DNA of 37,687 nt from an uncultured Bacteroidales bacterium (GCA_946413585.1 CAMKLG010000028.1:1-37687); one strand, 5' to 3'. Positions 8,622-16,748 are shown, numbered from the stretch's first letter. The notes: generated by a model not told the origin, from the letters alone. A program made the numbers and translations.

Positions 8622-9479
8622 TTATCGACTCATTACTTCTAACTTTTCAACTTGCAAAACTTCCCTATTGGCAGGGTCGAACAAGAAAGCTACCACAGAA
8701 CAATTCGCTGGATTCCAATCCGTTCCACTGAAGGTTATTGTAGAAGCAAAGGTTTGTTCATCTCCTGCAGTCCAATAGGTGGAACCATCGTTCAGCACGT
8801 ATCCAAACGGATCCGTGAAGCTTGCTCTTAGCACGTGGTTGTGAACATAATCCAAAACATCTTGGTCTCCATCTTTTTGGGGTTTCACAATGCCGTCTTC
8901 AACAAGCAACAAAACCAGGCTAAGCGAATTGTTATAGTTTTCAAGCATCGTCACTTTCACATTGGCCTTCAAGGATTCGGAATCTTCATCGTATTCGTTA
9001 ATCATCTGAATGGCAGCCGAAACCTTATTACGGTCAATGGTCGGCACCACGCTCAGCCACTGACTGCGCGGCCAGCCACCTTCTTTGTCATTCCGATTGA
9101 CAACAGCCGCCGGAATCGCATCAATTGCGTAAGCATCGCCAATTCTGTTACCCGCCTCCGTGCGGAAATCATAACTGAAAGTTTGGCCCACAGGCTTTGC
9201 CAACGAGCCAAAATGGATGCCTACAGCCACAAGCGTATCCCCATAGCGTTCCTGAAGTTCCTCCAATTTCAAGTGCCCGTCCGGACAATTTGTACAACGG
9301 TGCCCCGTAAATTCTTCAAACAAGATTTTACGATAAACGCTGCTGGGGTCAAGTTCCGGAAAATCGACAGTCACTTCCTCATAATCGGGAATTACATAGA
9401 ACGGTTCCTCGATTTTGTCACAAGTTGTAAACAATACCGTCAGCAAGACAAAAACAGTTAACACAAATATTTTCTTCAT
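8622..9479 (-). CDS. Omp28-family outer-membrane lipoprotein with CxxC motif
   Basis: This 285-residue protein resembles Bacteroidetes Omp28. The signal peptide ends in LFTTC, a lipobox of the relaxed Bacteroidetes kind, so a surface or outer-membrane lipoprotein is likely. The mature part begins with a thioredoxin-like region containing HRCTNCPDGH, a CxxC pair in the position of the thioredoxin active site, followed by a beta-rich C-terminal half. I chose the ATG at 9479 because it gives the signal peptide and because the -7 promoter box at 9503-9510 would exclude the upstream in-frame ATG at 9530. A role in redox folding or adhesion is possible but not shown. Confidence 0.82.
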   Translation of the reverse strand: MKKIFVLTVFVLLTVLFTTCDKIEEPFYVIPDYEEVTVDFPELDPSSVYRKILFEEFTGHRCTNCPDGHLKLEELQERYGDTLVAVGIHFGSLAKPVGQTFSYDFRTEAGNRIGDAYAIDAIPAAVVNRNDKEGGWPRSQWLSVVPTIDRNKVSAAIQMINEYDEDSESLKANVKVTMLENYNNSLSLVLLLVEDGIVKPQKDGDQDVLDYVHNHVLRASFTDPFGYVLNDGSTYWTAGDEQTFASTITFSGTDWNPANCSVVAFLFDPANREVLQVEKLEVMSR

Positions 9480-9502
9480 AATAATATTTTCAAAAGACGG
9501 CG

Positions 9503-9510
9503 CAAATGTA
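9503..9510 (-). promoter_or_regulatory. -7 promoter box for the Omp28 gene
   Basis: TACATTTG on the minus strand is an exact TAnnTTTG match. Transcription would start around 9496-9498, leaving a leader of under 20 bases before the ATG at 9479. Confidence 0.55.
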
Positions 9511-9561
9511 CATATTTTATAAATATGCACCGTAAGGGAGCGCGATTAATCGCACGGCTGA

Positions 9562-10956
9562 TTAAATTTTATAGACTTTACCTTTGGGTTTATTGTCGTT
9601 CTGATCCTCATTTTGCTGCGGGGCAGTGCGTCCCGGTTTCACTTCTATACGGAAATCTTGGGCTGAAATGGTCTTATAGGATTGAATTTCGTCATCATAA
9701 TAAGTGAAATTCGCCCCTGGAATGAAATATTCGCCTTCGGACCGCGGAATCAGCGTGAAACGGAATGTCTTGGAACCGCTCACGAGATTACCTTTCGCGC
9801 TAATATTCTGACTGACTTTAGGATAGGTAATATCACAGTCGGATGGGAAGTCGATATGGAAATCCTCGGATTCGACGTGATGGAGATTGCCGTTGCCCGA
9901 CACGGTAATGGTAAGCGTAACAGGTTCATTGGCATGTACTTCCGTCTTATTCAGAGAAGCGGAAATATCAAAATGCCCAACTGTTTCCGTCTTACCACTG
10001 TTGTTGACATTAGGAAGCGGTTTCACCTTGAGAGACAGCTCATTAGATGTGAGGCGAAAATCTTTGGCCCGTGTGGTAGTCATATTACCCCAAAACGGGT
10101 TGTTGACGACTGCGGGGACACCTATACGCACAATCAAATCCAGCTTAGGGATGGTCACTTTGCCCGTTTTCAACGGATAAGCAGCTGTTTGCATGATGGT
10201 ATAAACGTGATAGCGTTCCCCTTTGATGGTTTCTGTAGATTCATCGCTGTAGGTAACATCCAAACGGTCGAGCCAGAGGGCATCTGTGGCGGCGTAGTTG
10301 GCGCGCGCGATGTCATAACCCCGAATATCCTGCTTAATATAGAGCTTGTGGGTAACCACGACGGCCTCTCCCTGCCAAGCCTCCGCTTGCGAAATCTCCG
10401 ACTTCACAAAGAGATCATCCTTCTTTATATCATCTTTGTATTCAACGCTTTCCGATCTTGAATTCGGTTGTTGAGAAGGTTGCCGACCGCCAAAAGGATT
10501 GAGGTCTGGCCATTCAAATTGGAAGAAATTCGAAAAAGGATCATTTTGATTTTCCTGAGTTTGTTTAGAGGCCTTCACCACATGTACTTCTACCGCATTG
10601 CTGCGTAACACCTTGCCATCCACCGAGATAGAAACACCAGGGATAGTAAAGGTGCCTTCACGCTTGGCCGAGAGCACGTACGTGTATGTGTATTGCGTAT
10701 TTTGCTCCGTATGTCCGTTCGTGATTGAAATGGAAGTACTGGATCCCATACTCGGACCGTTCACAAATTCAAATTTGCCGAAATCCGTTTCCAAGACAGT
10801 TCCCTTTTCAGAAGTGCTGACAGTATATTGAAATTGCTGATTCACAACCACTTCCTTAGGAGCTTTAGCAACACAGGAAAGATCATTCTGTGCAAAAAGA
10901 TGCGTTGCGCTGATACAGAACGCGCACAAACATACGATAAGGATATTTCGTTTCAT
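9562..10956 (-). CDS. batD: BatD-family protein (aerotolerance-type)
   Basis: This 464-residue exported protein matches BatD. It has a signal peptide (MKRNILIVCLCAFCISATHLFAQ), then several beta-sandwich repeats with the typical phrases TYTYVLSAKREGTFTIPG and, near the end, FTLIPRSEGEYFIPGANF. Between them is a linker with FFQFEWPDLNPFGG. BatD proteins usually sit in bat operons with von Willebrand and TPR partners (BatA, BatB, BatC), but none is present here; instead the gene ends a pssA-LOG-holB run. No C-terminal membrane anchor is visible, unlike longer members. An upstream in-frame ATG at 11001 exists, but the ATG at 10956 gives the clean signal peptide. Confidence 0.85.
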   Translation of the reverse strand: MKRNILIVCLCAFCISATHLFAQNDLSCVAKAPKEVVVNQQFQYTVSTSEKGTVLETDFGKFEFVNGPSMGSSTSISITNGHTEQNTQYTYTYVLSAKREGTFTIPGVSISVDGKVLRSNAVEVHVVKASKQTQENQNDPFSNFFQFEWPDLNPFGGRQPSQQPNSRSESVEYKDDIKKDDLFVKSEISQAEAWQGEAVVVTHKLYIKQDIRGYDIARANYAATDALWLDRLDVTYSDESTETIKGERYHVYTIMQTAAYPLKTGKVTIPKLDLIVRIGVPAVVNNPFWGNMTTTRAKDFRLTSNELSLKVKPLPNVNNSGKTETVGHFDISASLNKTEVHANEPVTLTITVSGNGNLHHVESEDFHIDFPSDCDITYPKVSQNISAKGNLVSGSKTFRFTLIPRSEGEYFIPGANFTYYDDEIQSYKTISAQDFRIEVKPGRTAPQQNEDQNDNKPKGKVYKI

Positions 10957-11013
10957 TACAACCATATTTTTAATGTGAACACCTAACGTTGAAGTGGCCA
11001 AAATATTGTAATG

Positions 11014-12168
11014 TCAGAAACTTTTCGCCAATTGGAAATATAGATCGGTGAATATCAGGGATGAATTACCATTTCTAGAGATGTGATAAATCGCCGTATT
11101 GCACAACTCCGTCATGGTAGAAATCTGCTTCAATTGCAAAACGCCTTGATATTTGGCTATCACGGATTGCTCTTGATGGGTCACTTTTAACATAGCCGGA
11201 TATTGCGAATTTTGCATAAGAATATTCCTCAACATACGCAGCATCAAGTTAAGGAACTGTTTTTGATATTCACGTCCTTGTTCCACAATTTCAGCAAAAA
11301 CCTCCTGAACGCGCTCATATTGGATATCATTCAGTGATTTTCGTTGCGCAAAAGCCACCACACTATCGAAAACGGTTTCAAATTGATGTAAAAGCAGACT
11401 CTGCTCTTCGCTGTCAGTGGCAATGTGGACAGCCTTGTTGTAGTCGCCGTCCGCCAAAACAGCGATGTCGGTTGCTTCCTCCAAAGAAAGATTCGTGTAA
11501 GTTTGATGGAGTTTCTGTGCAATATCAGCGTCAGTCAGGCGAGGAATCTTGACCAACTGTGTACGCGAAAGGATGGTGTTCAAAATCTTATCAGGCTCTT
11601 CAGAAATCAGGATGAACACCGACTTTTCTTCAGGTTCTTCCAAGGTTTTCAGCAATTTTGGTGCGGCTAAATGATATAAACGATCCACACACCAAAGAAT
11701 ATAGACCTTATAACCATCCTGATGAGAGCGCAAGTTGTTGTGATGCAAAATGTCGGAACAGTCGCGGGTGTTGATGGTGGCTTGCTTGTTTTCACCGTCC
11801 AATTCGCTCAGCCAATCGTGAATATTCACATGGAAGTCGTTTTTCAGCACAAATTCCTTGAATTCAGGTGCCAATTGTGACGAATCTGGATCCTTCTTGA
11901 TGGATTTCGTCGTACAATTGGGAAAATAGAGGTGCAAGTCGGGGTGCGACAATTTGGCGTACTGTTTGCAAGAGGGGCACTCGCCGCAGGAGTCGGTTTC
12001 CGTGGGATGTTCGCAACAGAGGTATTGTCCATAAGCGACGGCCAAAGCCAACGCATGGCTACCCGGCTGGGCAAGGAAAAACTGGGCGTGCGCCGCACGA
12101 CCCGCACGCACGAGATCAACGAGTTTCTGCTTTAACGCAGCATCTGCCAAAACGTCTTTAAACTGCAT
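11014..12168 (-). CDS. holB: DNA polymerase III delta-prime-like clamp-loader subunit
   Basis: This 384-residue protein is built like the delta-prime subunit of the replication clamp loader. The Cys cluster C52-x8-C61-x2-C64-x2-C67 forms the zinc module. The P-loop position reads AQPGSHALA, lacking GKT, which fits delta-prime rather than DnaX. The conserved KLLKTLEEP and ILSRTQ segments follow, with Thr in place of Cys in the usual SRC motif. The C-terminal third is the helical collar domain. It starts 12 bases after the LOG stop and precedes batD by 57 bases. Confidence 0.85.
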   Translation of the reverse strand: MQFKDVLADAALKQKLVDLVRAGRAAHAQFFLAQPGSHALALAVAYGQYLCCEHPTETDSCGECPSCKQYAKLSHPDLHLYFPNCTTKSIKKDPDSSQLAPEFKEFVLKNDFHVNIHDWLSELDGENKQATINTRDCSDILHHNNLRSHQDGYKVYILWCVDRLYHLAAPKLLKTLEEPEEKSVFILISEEPDKILNTILSRTQLVKIPRLTDADIAQKLHQTYTNLSLEEATDIAVLADGDYNKAVHIATDSEEQSLLLHQFETVFDSVVAFAQRKSLNDIQYERVQEVFAEIVEQGREYQKQFLNLMLRMLRNILMQNSQYPAMLKVTHQEQSVIAKYQGVLQLKQISTMTELCNTAIYHISRNGNSSLIFTDLYFQLAKSF

Positions 12169-12180
12169 ATTGTCAATGTT

Positions 12181-12768
12181 TTAATGTCTGATTTTTTCTA
12201 ACCAAGAACGATCATTGGTATTCTCGTAAGTATCCAATTTATAGAAGAGCTCCTCCAAATCGGAAGCGTGGAGCAACAAGGAGTGATGGAACGGGCGCAA
12301 GAACCCCTCCTCCATGAATTTGTCCAGCTGCTTGATAAGGAAATCGTAGTAACCCATGTAGTTATAAATCACGATGGGCTTCGTGTGCATACCCAATTGC
12401 GCATCCGTGACCATCTCAAAAAGTTCATCCATGGTACCGTAGCTGCCAGGGAAGACGACAAAGGCATCCGACCTCTCCTCTAAAAGTTGCTTTCGCTCGC
12501 TCATGGTCTTCACCAAAATCATCTCGGTGAGATTGGTGGCCAGCACTTCGCCCTGGGTGAAAAAGTCGGGTGCCACACCGATAACCTTTCCTCCCTTCGA
12601 CATACAAGCCTGCGCCGCCGCATCCATAAGTCCAATGGAACCACCCCCGAAATAGAGGGTCAACGACTTCTGGGCGCACATTTTCCCGAACCGGGCTGCC
12701 TCACGGGCATATAAAGGATTATTTCCTGCGGAAGAACCGCAATACAATGCTATAGATTGGTATTTCAT
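12181..12768 (-). CDS. LOG-family protein (TIGR00730 type, nucleotide phosphoribohydrolase-like)
   Basis: This 195-residue protein has the Rossmann-like LOG fold: GGGSIGLM at 41-48, MSERK at 89-93, and PGSYGTMDE at 107-115. LOG enzymes release the base from cytokinin-type or ordinary nucleoside monophosphates. The normally invariant PGGxGTxxE is PGSYGTMDE here, with the second Gly changed to Ser (codon AGC, one transition from GGC), while the Glu is kept. This may alter the phosphate loop or be tolerated. The start overlaps the pssA stop by four bases (ATGA), so the two are translationally coupled. Confidence 0.88.
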   Translation of the reverse strand: MKYQSIALYCGSSAGNNPLYAREAARFGKMCAQKSLTLYFGGGSIGLMDAAAQACMSKGGKVIGVAPDFFTQGEVLATNLTEMILVKTMSERKQLLEERSDAFVVFPGSYGTMDELFEMVTDAQLGMHTKPIVIYNYMGYYDFLIKQLDKFMEEGFLRPFHHSLLLHASDLEELFYKLDTYENTNDRSWLEKIRH

Positions 12769-13493
12769 ACGACTTCAAAATTCGATAATGTGTGATAAAA
12801 AATGGAAATGAGCAGATAGCCGAAGATAATCAGCGGAAATGCTCCTAACTTAAAGACTATAAACAAGATAACGCCCACCAACAAGATAAGATAGCGGGCA
12901 ATGTTCATCTTCGTAAACTTGAAATCCTTGAACTTCAGGGAGAGCATCGTGATGGGACTGACCAGAAGAAAAGCGAAGAAGACAGCAAAGAAGAGCACCA
13001 CACCGTAATGGTGAAGAATGGCCACATGCTCGGATGCGGCAGGGATGAATCCCAGGAAGAGGGCGTTGGCCGGCGTAGGCATCCCGATGAACTTGTCCGT
13101 CTGGTTTGTGTCAAGGTTAAAGCGAGCCAGACGCACCGCAGAGAGTGCCGGCACGAGAAAAACCAAGTAGGCCAGATAAGAGACGAATGGCGTTTGTGCC
13201 GCCGGGGGCATTTGGAAATAGCAGATTGTCAACCATTTATAGACAATCATCGTGGGTGCCACTCCGAAAGAGACCACATCGGAAAGTGAATCCAACTCTT
13301 TGCCGATGGCGGAGGTTACTTTGAGCAAACGCGCACTCAAGCCGTCACAAAAATCGAAAATGGCGGCAAACACAATCCACACTGCGGCAAACGTGAGATT
13401 ACCATTCAGCGACGACATAATGGAAAAACATCCACACACGAGATTGAGACACGTGATGGTGTTTGGAATATGCTGTTTGATGTTGATTTTCAT
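12765..13493 (-). CDS. pssA: CDP-diacylglycerol-serine O-phosphatidyltransferase
   Basis: This 242-residue inner-membrane enzyme makes phosphatidylserine, the precursor of phosphatidylethanolamine, from CDP-diacylglycerol and serine. The CDP-alcohol phosphatidyltransferase signature is complete: Asp50, Gly51, Ala54, Arg55, Gly64, Asp68 and Asp72 with exact spacing. Several hydrophobic segments follow, the last near 190-235. It leads the minus-strand run LOG, holB, batD. The start codon is preceded by an octamer array that ends in AAAACA before ATG. No decarboxylase gene (psd) is in the window, though the two are often adjacent. Confidence 0.9.
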   Translation of the reverse strand: MKINIKQHIPNTITCLNLVCGCFSIMSSLNGNLTFAAVWIVFAAIFDFCDGLSARLLKVTSAIGKELDSLSDVVSFGVAPTMIVYKWLTICYFQMPPAAQTPFVSYLAYLVFLVPALSAVRLARFNLDTNQTDKFIGMPTPANALFLGFIPAASEHVAILHHYGVVLFFAVFFAFLLVSPITMLSLKFKDFKFTKMNIARYLILLVGVILFIVFKLGAFPLIIFGYLLISIFYHTLSNFEVV

Positions 13494-13494
13494 T

Positions 13495-13534
13495 GTTTTA
13501 TCTATTCATCTATTTATCTTCTCATCTTTTCATC
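13495..13534 (-). repeat. Octamer array directly upstream of pssA
   Basis: Five 8-bp words in register (plus-strand GTTTTATC, TATTCATC, TATTTATC, TTCTCATC, TTTTCATC) begin two bases from the pssA start codon. On the pssA sense strand they read as GATGAATA-type purine-rich words. Confidence 0.75.
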
Positions 13535-13538
13535 CGTT

Positions 13539-13612
13539 CCCAGGGCACATTGCATTCACTCTGGGCTACCAAGCTCTTGCCCCTACGGGGCCGCTCAGGG
13601 AAGAATTCTTTT
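13539..13612. repeat. Hairpin repeat block: one CCCAGGG unit plus one GCCYCT-GRGGC unit
   Basis: Positions 13539-13565 have CCCAG/CTGGG arms like the family at 29393-29419. Positions 13574-13612 (TCTTGCCCC...GGGGCCGCTCAGGGAAG) match the family seen at 15274-15308 and 16836-16871. Two repeat families are thus fused in one spacer between the HU/SPOR stop and pssA. Confidence 0.65.
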
Positions 13613-13654
13613 TTATATTGGGGCCTCCCGTAGCATATTACATCAACCTGTTCA

Positions 13655-13682
13655 CACTTTAACCCATAAACTCTAAACTACT
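13655..13682 (-). repeat. Short heptamer array at the 3' end of the HU/SPOR gene
   Basis: Four words in register (CACTTTA, ACCCATA, AACTCTA, AACTACT on the plus strand) overlap the TAG stop at 13678-13680. Confidence 0.6.
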
Positions 13683-15084
13683 TCAACACCCAATACGACG
13701 GATTCACCCCTTTTGCAAAACTTTCCGCCTCCTCTTCTGTGTTGAAAACACCGATGCAGACACGCAAGTTCGTTACTCCATCTTGCTTGAGGATTTTCGG
13801 GGAGTATTGGTCGAGTTTTTTCTGACGGATATGACGAATCACATCGTTTTCGGAAGGGAAGCTACCTGCGATGGCATAATAATGTCCCTGTTCAAAGCGG
13901 ATGTAGTCGTATTTACCGTCCGAGGATTGTTTAATAACCGTCGGGGTAAACGCTTCCGGTTCAGGTTCTTCCTCAATTTCTGGAAGTTCTTCCGCAGGTA
14001 CGGCAGAATCAGCCGCTTCATCGACAGTAGCGGTTCCCTCTGGGGTTTCCTGAGATTCAACCACCTGTTCCACTGACTGTTTCTTATCTTTCCATTGTTG
14101 ATAGTAACCCAACAATTTGTCCTTGAAGAGAAAACCGAGCACACCTAACACGACAATCAGCAGCAGGATAATCCACAACCATGCCAAACTGTGACGTTTC
14201 TTGATTTCCTCCTTTTCCTCCTCATTATCATCGTCTTCATCGTCATCATTGTCATTGTCACCGTCATTAATGGGCGAAATATTATTCGCCCCAACGGGTT
14301 CCTCGTCCGGTTCGGGCTCAGGTTCCACGGCAGGTTCGGGCTCGGGTTCCTCGACCGGTTCGGGTTCGGGCTCCACAACCGGTTCGGGCTCGGGTTCCTC
14401 GACCGGTTCGGGCTCAGGTTCCACAAGCGGTTCGGGCTCGTGTTCCACAACAGGTTCGGGTTCGGGCTCCACGACAGGTTCGGGTTCGGGCTCCACAACC
14501 GGTTCGGGCTCGGGTTCCACAACCGGTTCGGGTTCGGGCTCCACAACCGGTTCGGGCTCGGGTTCCTCGACCGGTTCGGGCTCAGGTTCCACGACGGGTT
14601 CGGGCTCGGGCTCCACAACCGGTTCGGGTTCGGGCTCCACAAGCGGTTCGGGCTCCACGATGGGAGCGGCGGGAACCTCGAAATGTTTGAGGTCTATGGG
14701 TTCCAGACCTTCGAACAGGCTATTCAATTGCGGGATGACGGCGCTCTCGAAAGTAATCTTTCCCTTCTTGTCAAGCATGAACGTACCGAAATCCTCGTAT
14801 GTCACAGACTTATTATTTTGCAGTGCGGCCAACAACTCGGAAACCCACGCTGTGATTTCCTCATTGGCATACGTAAAAAGGCACTGCTTTTCACGACTGA
14901 TCAGATTGGCCAACGCAAAATTGTTCTCCTCATTGTCGTTCTGGGAGAAAACAACTTCATAATGAGGCGGCTGAATCATATCGCCTTCTATTTTAGCATG
15001 GCAAAGATTCAGTCGGAACGAGCCTAATCGTTCGATAAAGACATGGTCTTCTTTTTGGAGGGTTTTAAGGATGTAATTGATCAC
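13678..15084 (-). CDS. HU-CCDC81-like domains, Glu-Pro spacer, membrane segment and SPOR domain
   Basis: This 468-residue protein starts at GTG 15084; no ATG fits the conserved N-terminus (INYILKTLQ). Residues 1-130 resemble the paired bacterial HU-CCDC81 domains (ERLGSF and YEDFGTF positions). Residues 143-262 are about fifteen 8-residue units of the type VEPEPEPV. An acidic stretch (273-293) precedes one transmembrane helix (299-320), then a linker and a C-terminal SPOR domain (about 395-468, [15 protein letters not shown]). The expected topology puts the HU domains and spacer in the cytoplasm and the SPOR domain on septal peptidoglycan. A palindromic repeat forms residues 264-271. A role tying a cytoplasmic structure to the division site is inferred, not shown. 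Confidence 0.85.
   Translation of the reverse strand: MINYILKTLQKEDHVFIERLGSFRLNLCHAKIEGDMIQPPHYEVVFSQNDNEENNFALANLISREKQCLFTYANEEITAWVSELLAALQNNKSVTYEDFGTFMLDKKGKITFESAVIPQLNSLFEGLEPIDLKHFEVPAAPIVEPEPLVEPEPEPVVEPEPEPVVEPEPEPVEEPEPEPVVEPEPEPVVEPEPEPVVEPEPEPVVEPEPEPVVEHEPEPLVEPEPEPVEEPEPEPVVEPEPEPVEEPEPEPAVEPEPEPDEEPVGANNISPINDGDNDNDDDEDDDNEEEKEEIKKRHSLAWLWIILLLIVVLGVLGFLFKDKLLGYYQQWKDKKQSVEQVVESQETPEGTATVDEAADSAVPAEELPEIEEEPEPEAFTPTVIKQSSDGKYDYIRFEQGHYYAIAGSFPSENDVIRHIRQKKLDQYSPKILKQDGVTNLRVCIGVFNTEEEAESFAKGVNPSYWVLK
14272..14291. repeat. GGGCGAA palindrome inside a coding region
   Basis: GGGCGAA and TTCGCCC arms around a six-base centre match the core of the palindrome at 7646-7677. It lies in frame and encodes residues 264-271 (VGANNISP) between the Glu-Pro spacer and the acidic stretch. 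Confidence 0.6.
14299..14658 (-). repeat. Coding 24-bp tandem repeat (Glu-Pro units)
   Basis: About fifteen imperfect 24-bp units encode VEPEPEPV with Val/Glu and Val/Ala changes and one His for Pro. Synonymous variation between units is modest, so recent unit gain or loss is plausible. Confidence 0.9.
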
Positions 15085-15085
15085 A

Positions 15086-15127
15086 GGATTTAGGATTTAG
15101 GGGTTATGGGTTAGGGGTTAGGGGTTA
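15086..15127 (-). repeat. Six-unit heptamer array directly upstream of the HU/SPOR gene
   Basis: Plus-strand words GGATTTA (twice), GGGGTTA, TGGGTTA, GGGGTTA (twice) lie in strict register, ending one base from the GTG start codon. On the sense strand they read as TAACCCC and TAAATCC, without G. Confidence 0.88.
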
Positions 15128-15166
15128 TGGGCCTTTACTGCGCTGCACTTTTTTTTATGGGGGGCT

Positions 15167-15309
15167 CCCCACACTGCGCTGTGTTTGTTTGGGGTTAATT
15201 GCGCTGCGTCACTTTTCTCTCTTTCCACCCCACATTGCGCTTCGCTTATGTGGGGTTAATTGCGCTTCGCGCGTCTTGCCTCTTCGAGGCTGCTCAAGGA
15301 AAATCTTTT
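15167..15309. repeat. Hairpin repeat block downstream of kdsB (1.5 copies)
   Basis: The full copy (15228-15309) has perfect arms CCCCACAT/ATGTGGGG around GCGCTTCGC, then TTAATTGCGCTTCGCGCG, then the hairpin GCCTCttcGAGGC at 15278-15290. A degenerate half copy lies at 15167-15212. The full copy is closely similar to 16790-16871. The rest of the spacer (15085-15327) is heptamer array, with no gene. Confidence 0.8.
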
Positions 15310-15349
15310 ATTTATCATTCATCATTCTTAATTCTTAATTCTTAATTTC
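15308..15349 (-). repeat. Six-unit heptamer array overlapping the 3' end of kdsB
   Basis: Plus-strand words TTATTTA, TCATTCA, TCATTCT, TAATTCT (twice), TAATTTC are in register. The kdsB stop (15328-15330) and its last six codons lie inside the array. Confidence 0.8.
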
Positions 15350-16062
15350 TCCAAGTCTTCCGGCGTATCGACCCCAATTCCTTGATAATCACATTCCAGC
15401 GCACAGATGGTGTAGCCATTTTCGAGCCAGCGGAGTTGTTCGAGTTTCTCGCTATTTTCGAGTTCGGAAGTGGGGAGTTGCACGATCTGCTTCAACACGC
15501 CGTAGCGGTAAGCGTATATGCCGATGTGGCGGTAGTAGTACTTCGGAGGCATTGCCCCATCACGCAGACAGGGAATCGGAAGGCGGCTGAAGTAGAGCAC
15601 TTTGCCGTTCTTTGCCTTCACCACCTTGACCACATTCAGGTCATTCAGCAGCTTTTCATCGTTGAACGGGTTCACCAACGTAGCAATTTGCACGGAGTTA
15701 TCCTCGAAAGCACTGGCAAGCAGGTGGATTTCCTTCGGGGAGATCAGCGGTTCGTCGCCTTGGATGTTAATAATCACGTCATTATCATCGGGTTGCATCG
15801 ACTGAGCCGCCTCGCCACAGCGGTCGGTGCCTGAGGCGTGGTCGGGCGAAGTCATCACCACTTCACCTCCGAAGCCACGCACGCAATCCGCAATGCGTTC
15901 GTCGTCAGTGGCCACGACAAGGGCCTTGACTTCAGACGATTGCACCCGTTCATAGACCCATTGCACCATTGGTTTGCCGTTGATCAGAGCCAGCGGTTTA
16001 CCGGGGAAACGCGAAGAGGCGTAACGCGCGGGAATAATGCCGAAAACGTTGAAATTTCGCAT
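15328..16062 (-). CDS. kdsB: 3-deoxy-manno-octulosonate cytidylyltransferase (CMP-KDO synthetase)
   Basis: This 244-residue cytoplasmic enzyme activates KDO with CTP for transfer onto lipid A. The N-terminal signature IPARYASSRFPGKPL (residues 10-24) and the central NIQGDEPLI are diagnostic, and GIGVDTPEDLEKLR closes the chain. The last six residues (KLRIKN) are encoded by an ATTAAGA heptamer array that continues past the stop, so the exact C-terminus may drift between strains. It lies 68 bases downstream of the deoxynucleoside kinase with a perfect 30-bp palindrome between them. With lptD it supports an LPS-bearing outer membrane. Confidence 0.94.
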   Translation of the reverse strand: MRNFNVFGIIPARYASSRFPGKPLALINGKPMVQWVYERVQSSEVKALVVATDDERIADCVRGFGGEVVMTSPDHASGTDRCGEAAQSMQPDDNDVIINIQGDEPLISPKEIHLLASAFEDNSVQIATLVNPFNDEKLLNDLNVVKVVKAKNGKVLYFSRLPIPCLRDGAMPPKYYYRHIGIYAYRYGVLKQIVQLPTSELENSEKLEQLRWLENGYTICALECDYQGIGVDTPEDLEKLRIKN

Positions 16063-16093
16063 ATTATTTGATTGTTTAATACGTTATTTCCGT

Positions 16094-16123
16094 TGTAGAG
16101 ACGTTGCGCGCAACGTCTCTACA
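16094..16123. repeat. Perfect 30-bp palindrome between the kinase gene and kdsB
   Basis: Each half is TGTAGAGACGTTGCG, pairing at all 15 positions. It begins seven bases after the kinase stop (minus strand). The stem lacks a U-tract and resembles the GTAGAGACG palindromes scattered through Bacteroidetes genomes. A weaker relative is at 37029-37055. Confidence 0.85.
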
Positions 16124-16130
16124 GAACGGA

Positions 16131-16748
16131 TTATTTGAAAAGTCCGTACAATTCGGTATCAATCTTCTCGATAATCACCCCGAAATCCTCGGGACGCTCG
16201 GCGAATTTCAACTTGTTGACATCCACTACGAGGAGTTTTCCATCTTTGTAGCTGTCTATCCAGTTGTTATACAGCTTATTAAGATTCTCCAGATAGGACA
16301 AGCTGATGTCGCCCTCGTAGGCACGACCACGCTTGAGAATCTGCGAGATGAGCGTTTCCACATCCGCCTTGAGGTAGATAAGCAGATCTGGCGGTTGCAA
16401 GAACTTCTTCATCAGCTCGAAGAGGGAGGCGTAATTCTCGAAATCGCGGGAAGCCATCAGCTCCATTTTGTGCAAGTTGGGCGCAAAAATGTACGCATCC
16501 TCATATATGGTGCGGTCTTGGATAATGTCCTTCTTGCGCTGGCGGATGTCGAGCACTTGACGAAAACGACTGTTCAAAAAATAGATCTGGATATTGAACG
16601 ACCAGCGTTGCATATCCTGATAAAAGCTCGCCAAATAGGGATTGTCCTCCACACTTTCGTAGAGGGCTTCCCATCCGTAATGCTTTGCGAGCATTCCTGT
16701 TAAAGTTGTTTTTCCGGATCCGATATTTCCGGCAACGGCTATATGCAT
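16131..16748 (-). CDS. Deoxynucleoside kinase (deoxyadenosine/deoxycytidine kinase type)
   Basis: This 205-residue salvage enzyme phosphorylates deoxynucleosides with a nucleoside triphosphate. The P-loop GNIGSGKTT is at 7-15, the catalytic-base region YESVEDNPY near 30-38, and the substrate-binding DRTIYEDAYIF near 78-88. The LID-like RGRAYEG follows near 140-146. Members of this family act on dA, dC or dG; the sequence alone does not decide. The start codon abuts a (GGTTTTG/GGGTTTA) array whose sense strand is C-rich and lacks G. Nearby, kdsB follows on the same strand. Confidence 0.88.
   Translation of the reverse strand: MHIAVAGNIGSGKTTLTGMLAKHYGWEALYESVEDNPYLASFYQDMQRWSFNIQIYFLNSRFRQVLDIRQRKKDIIQDRTIYEDAYIFAPNLHKMELMASRDFENYASLFELMKKFLQPPDLLIYLKADVETLISQILKRGRAYEGDISLSYLENLNKLYNNWIDSYKDGKLLVVDVNKLKFAERPEDFGVIIEKIDTELYGLFK

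Noticed and set aside
14299..14658. Regularly repeated 24-bp units as a CRISPR array
   Set aside because: Units are directly contiguous, imperfect and in frame in a gene. There are no unique spacers and no cas genes.
14191..15027. Plus-strand Gly-Ser-rich and Gly-Phe-rich frames opposite the HU/SPOR gene
   Set aside because: They are produced by the complement of the Glu-Pro coding repeat. The minus-strand reading has real domains at both ends.
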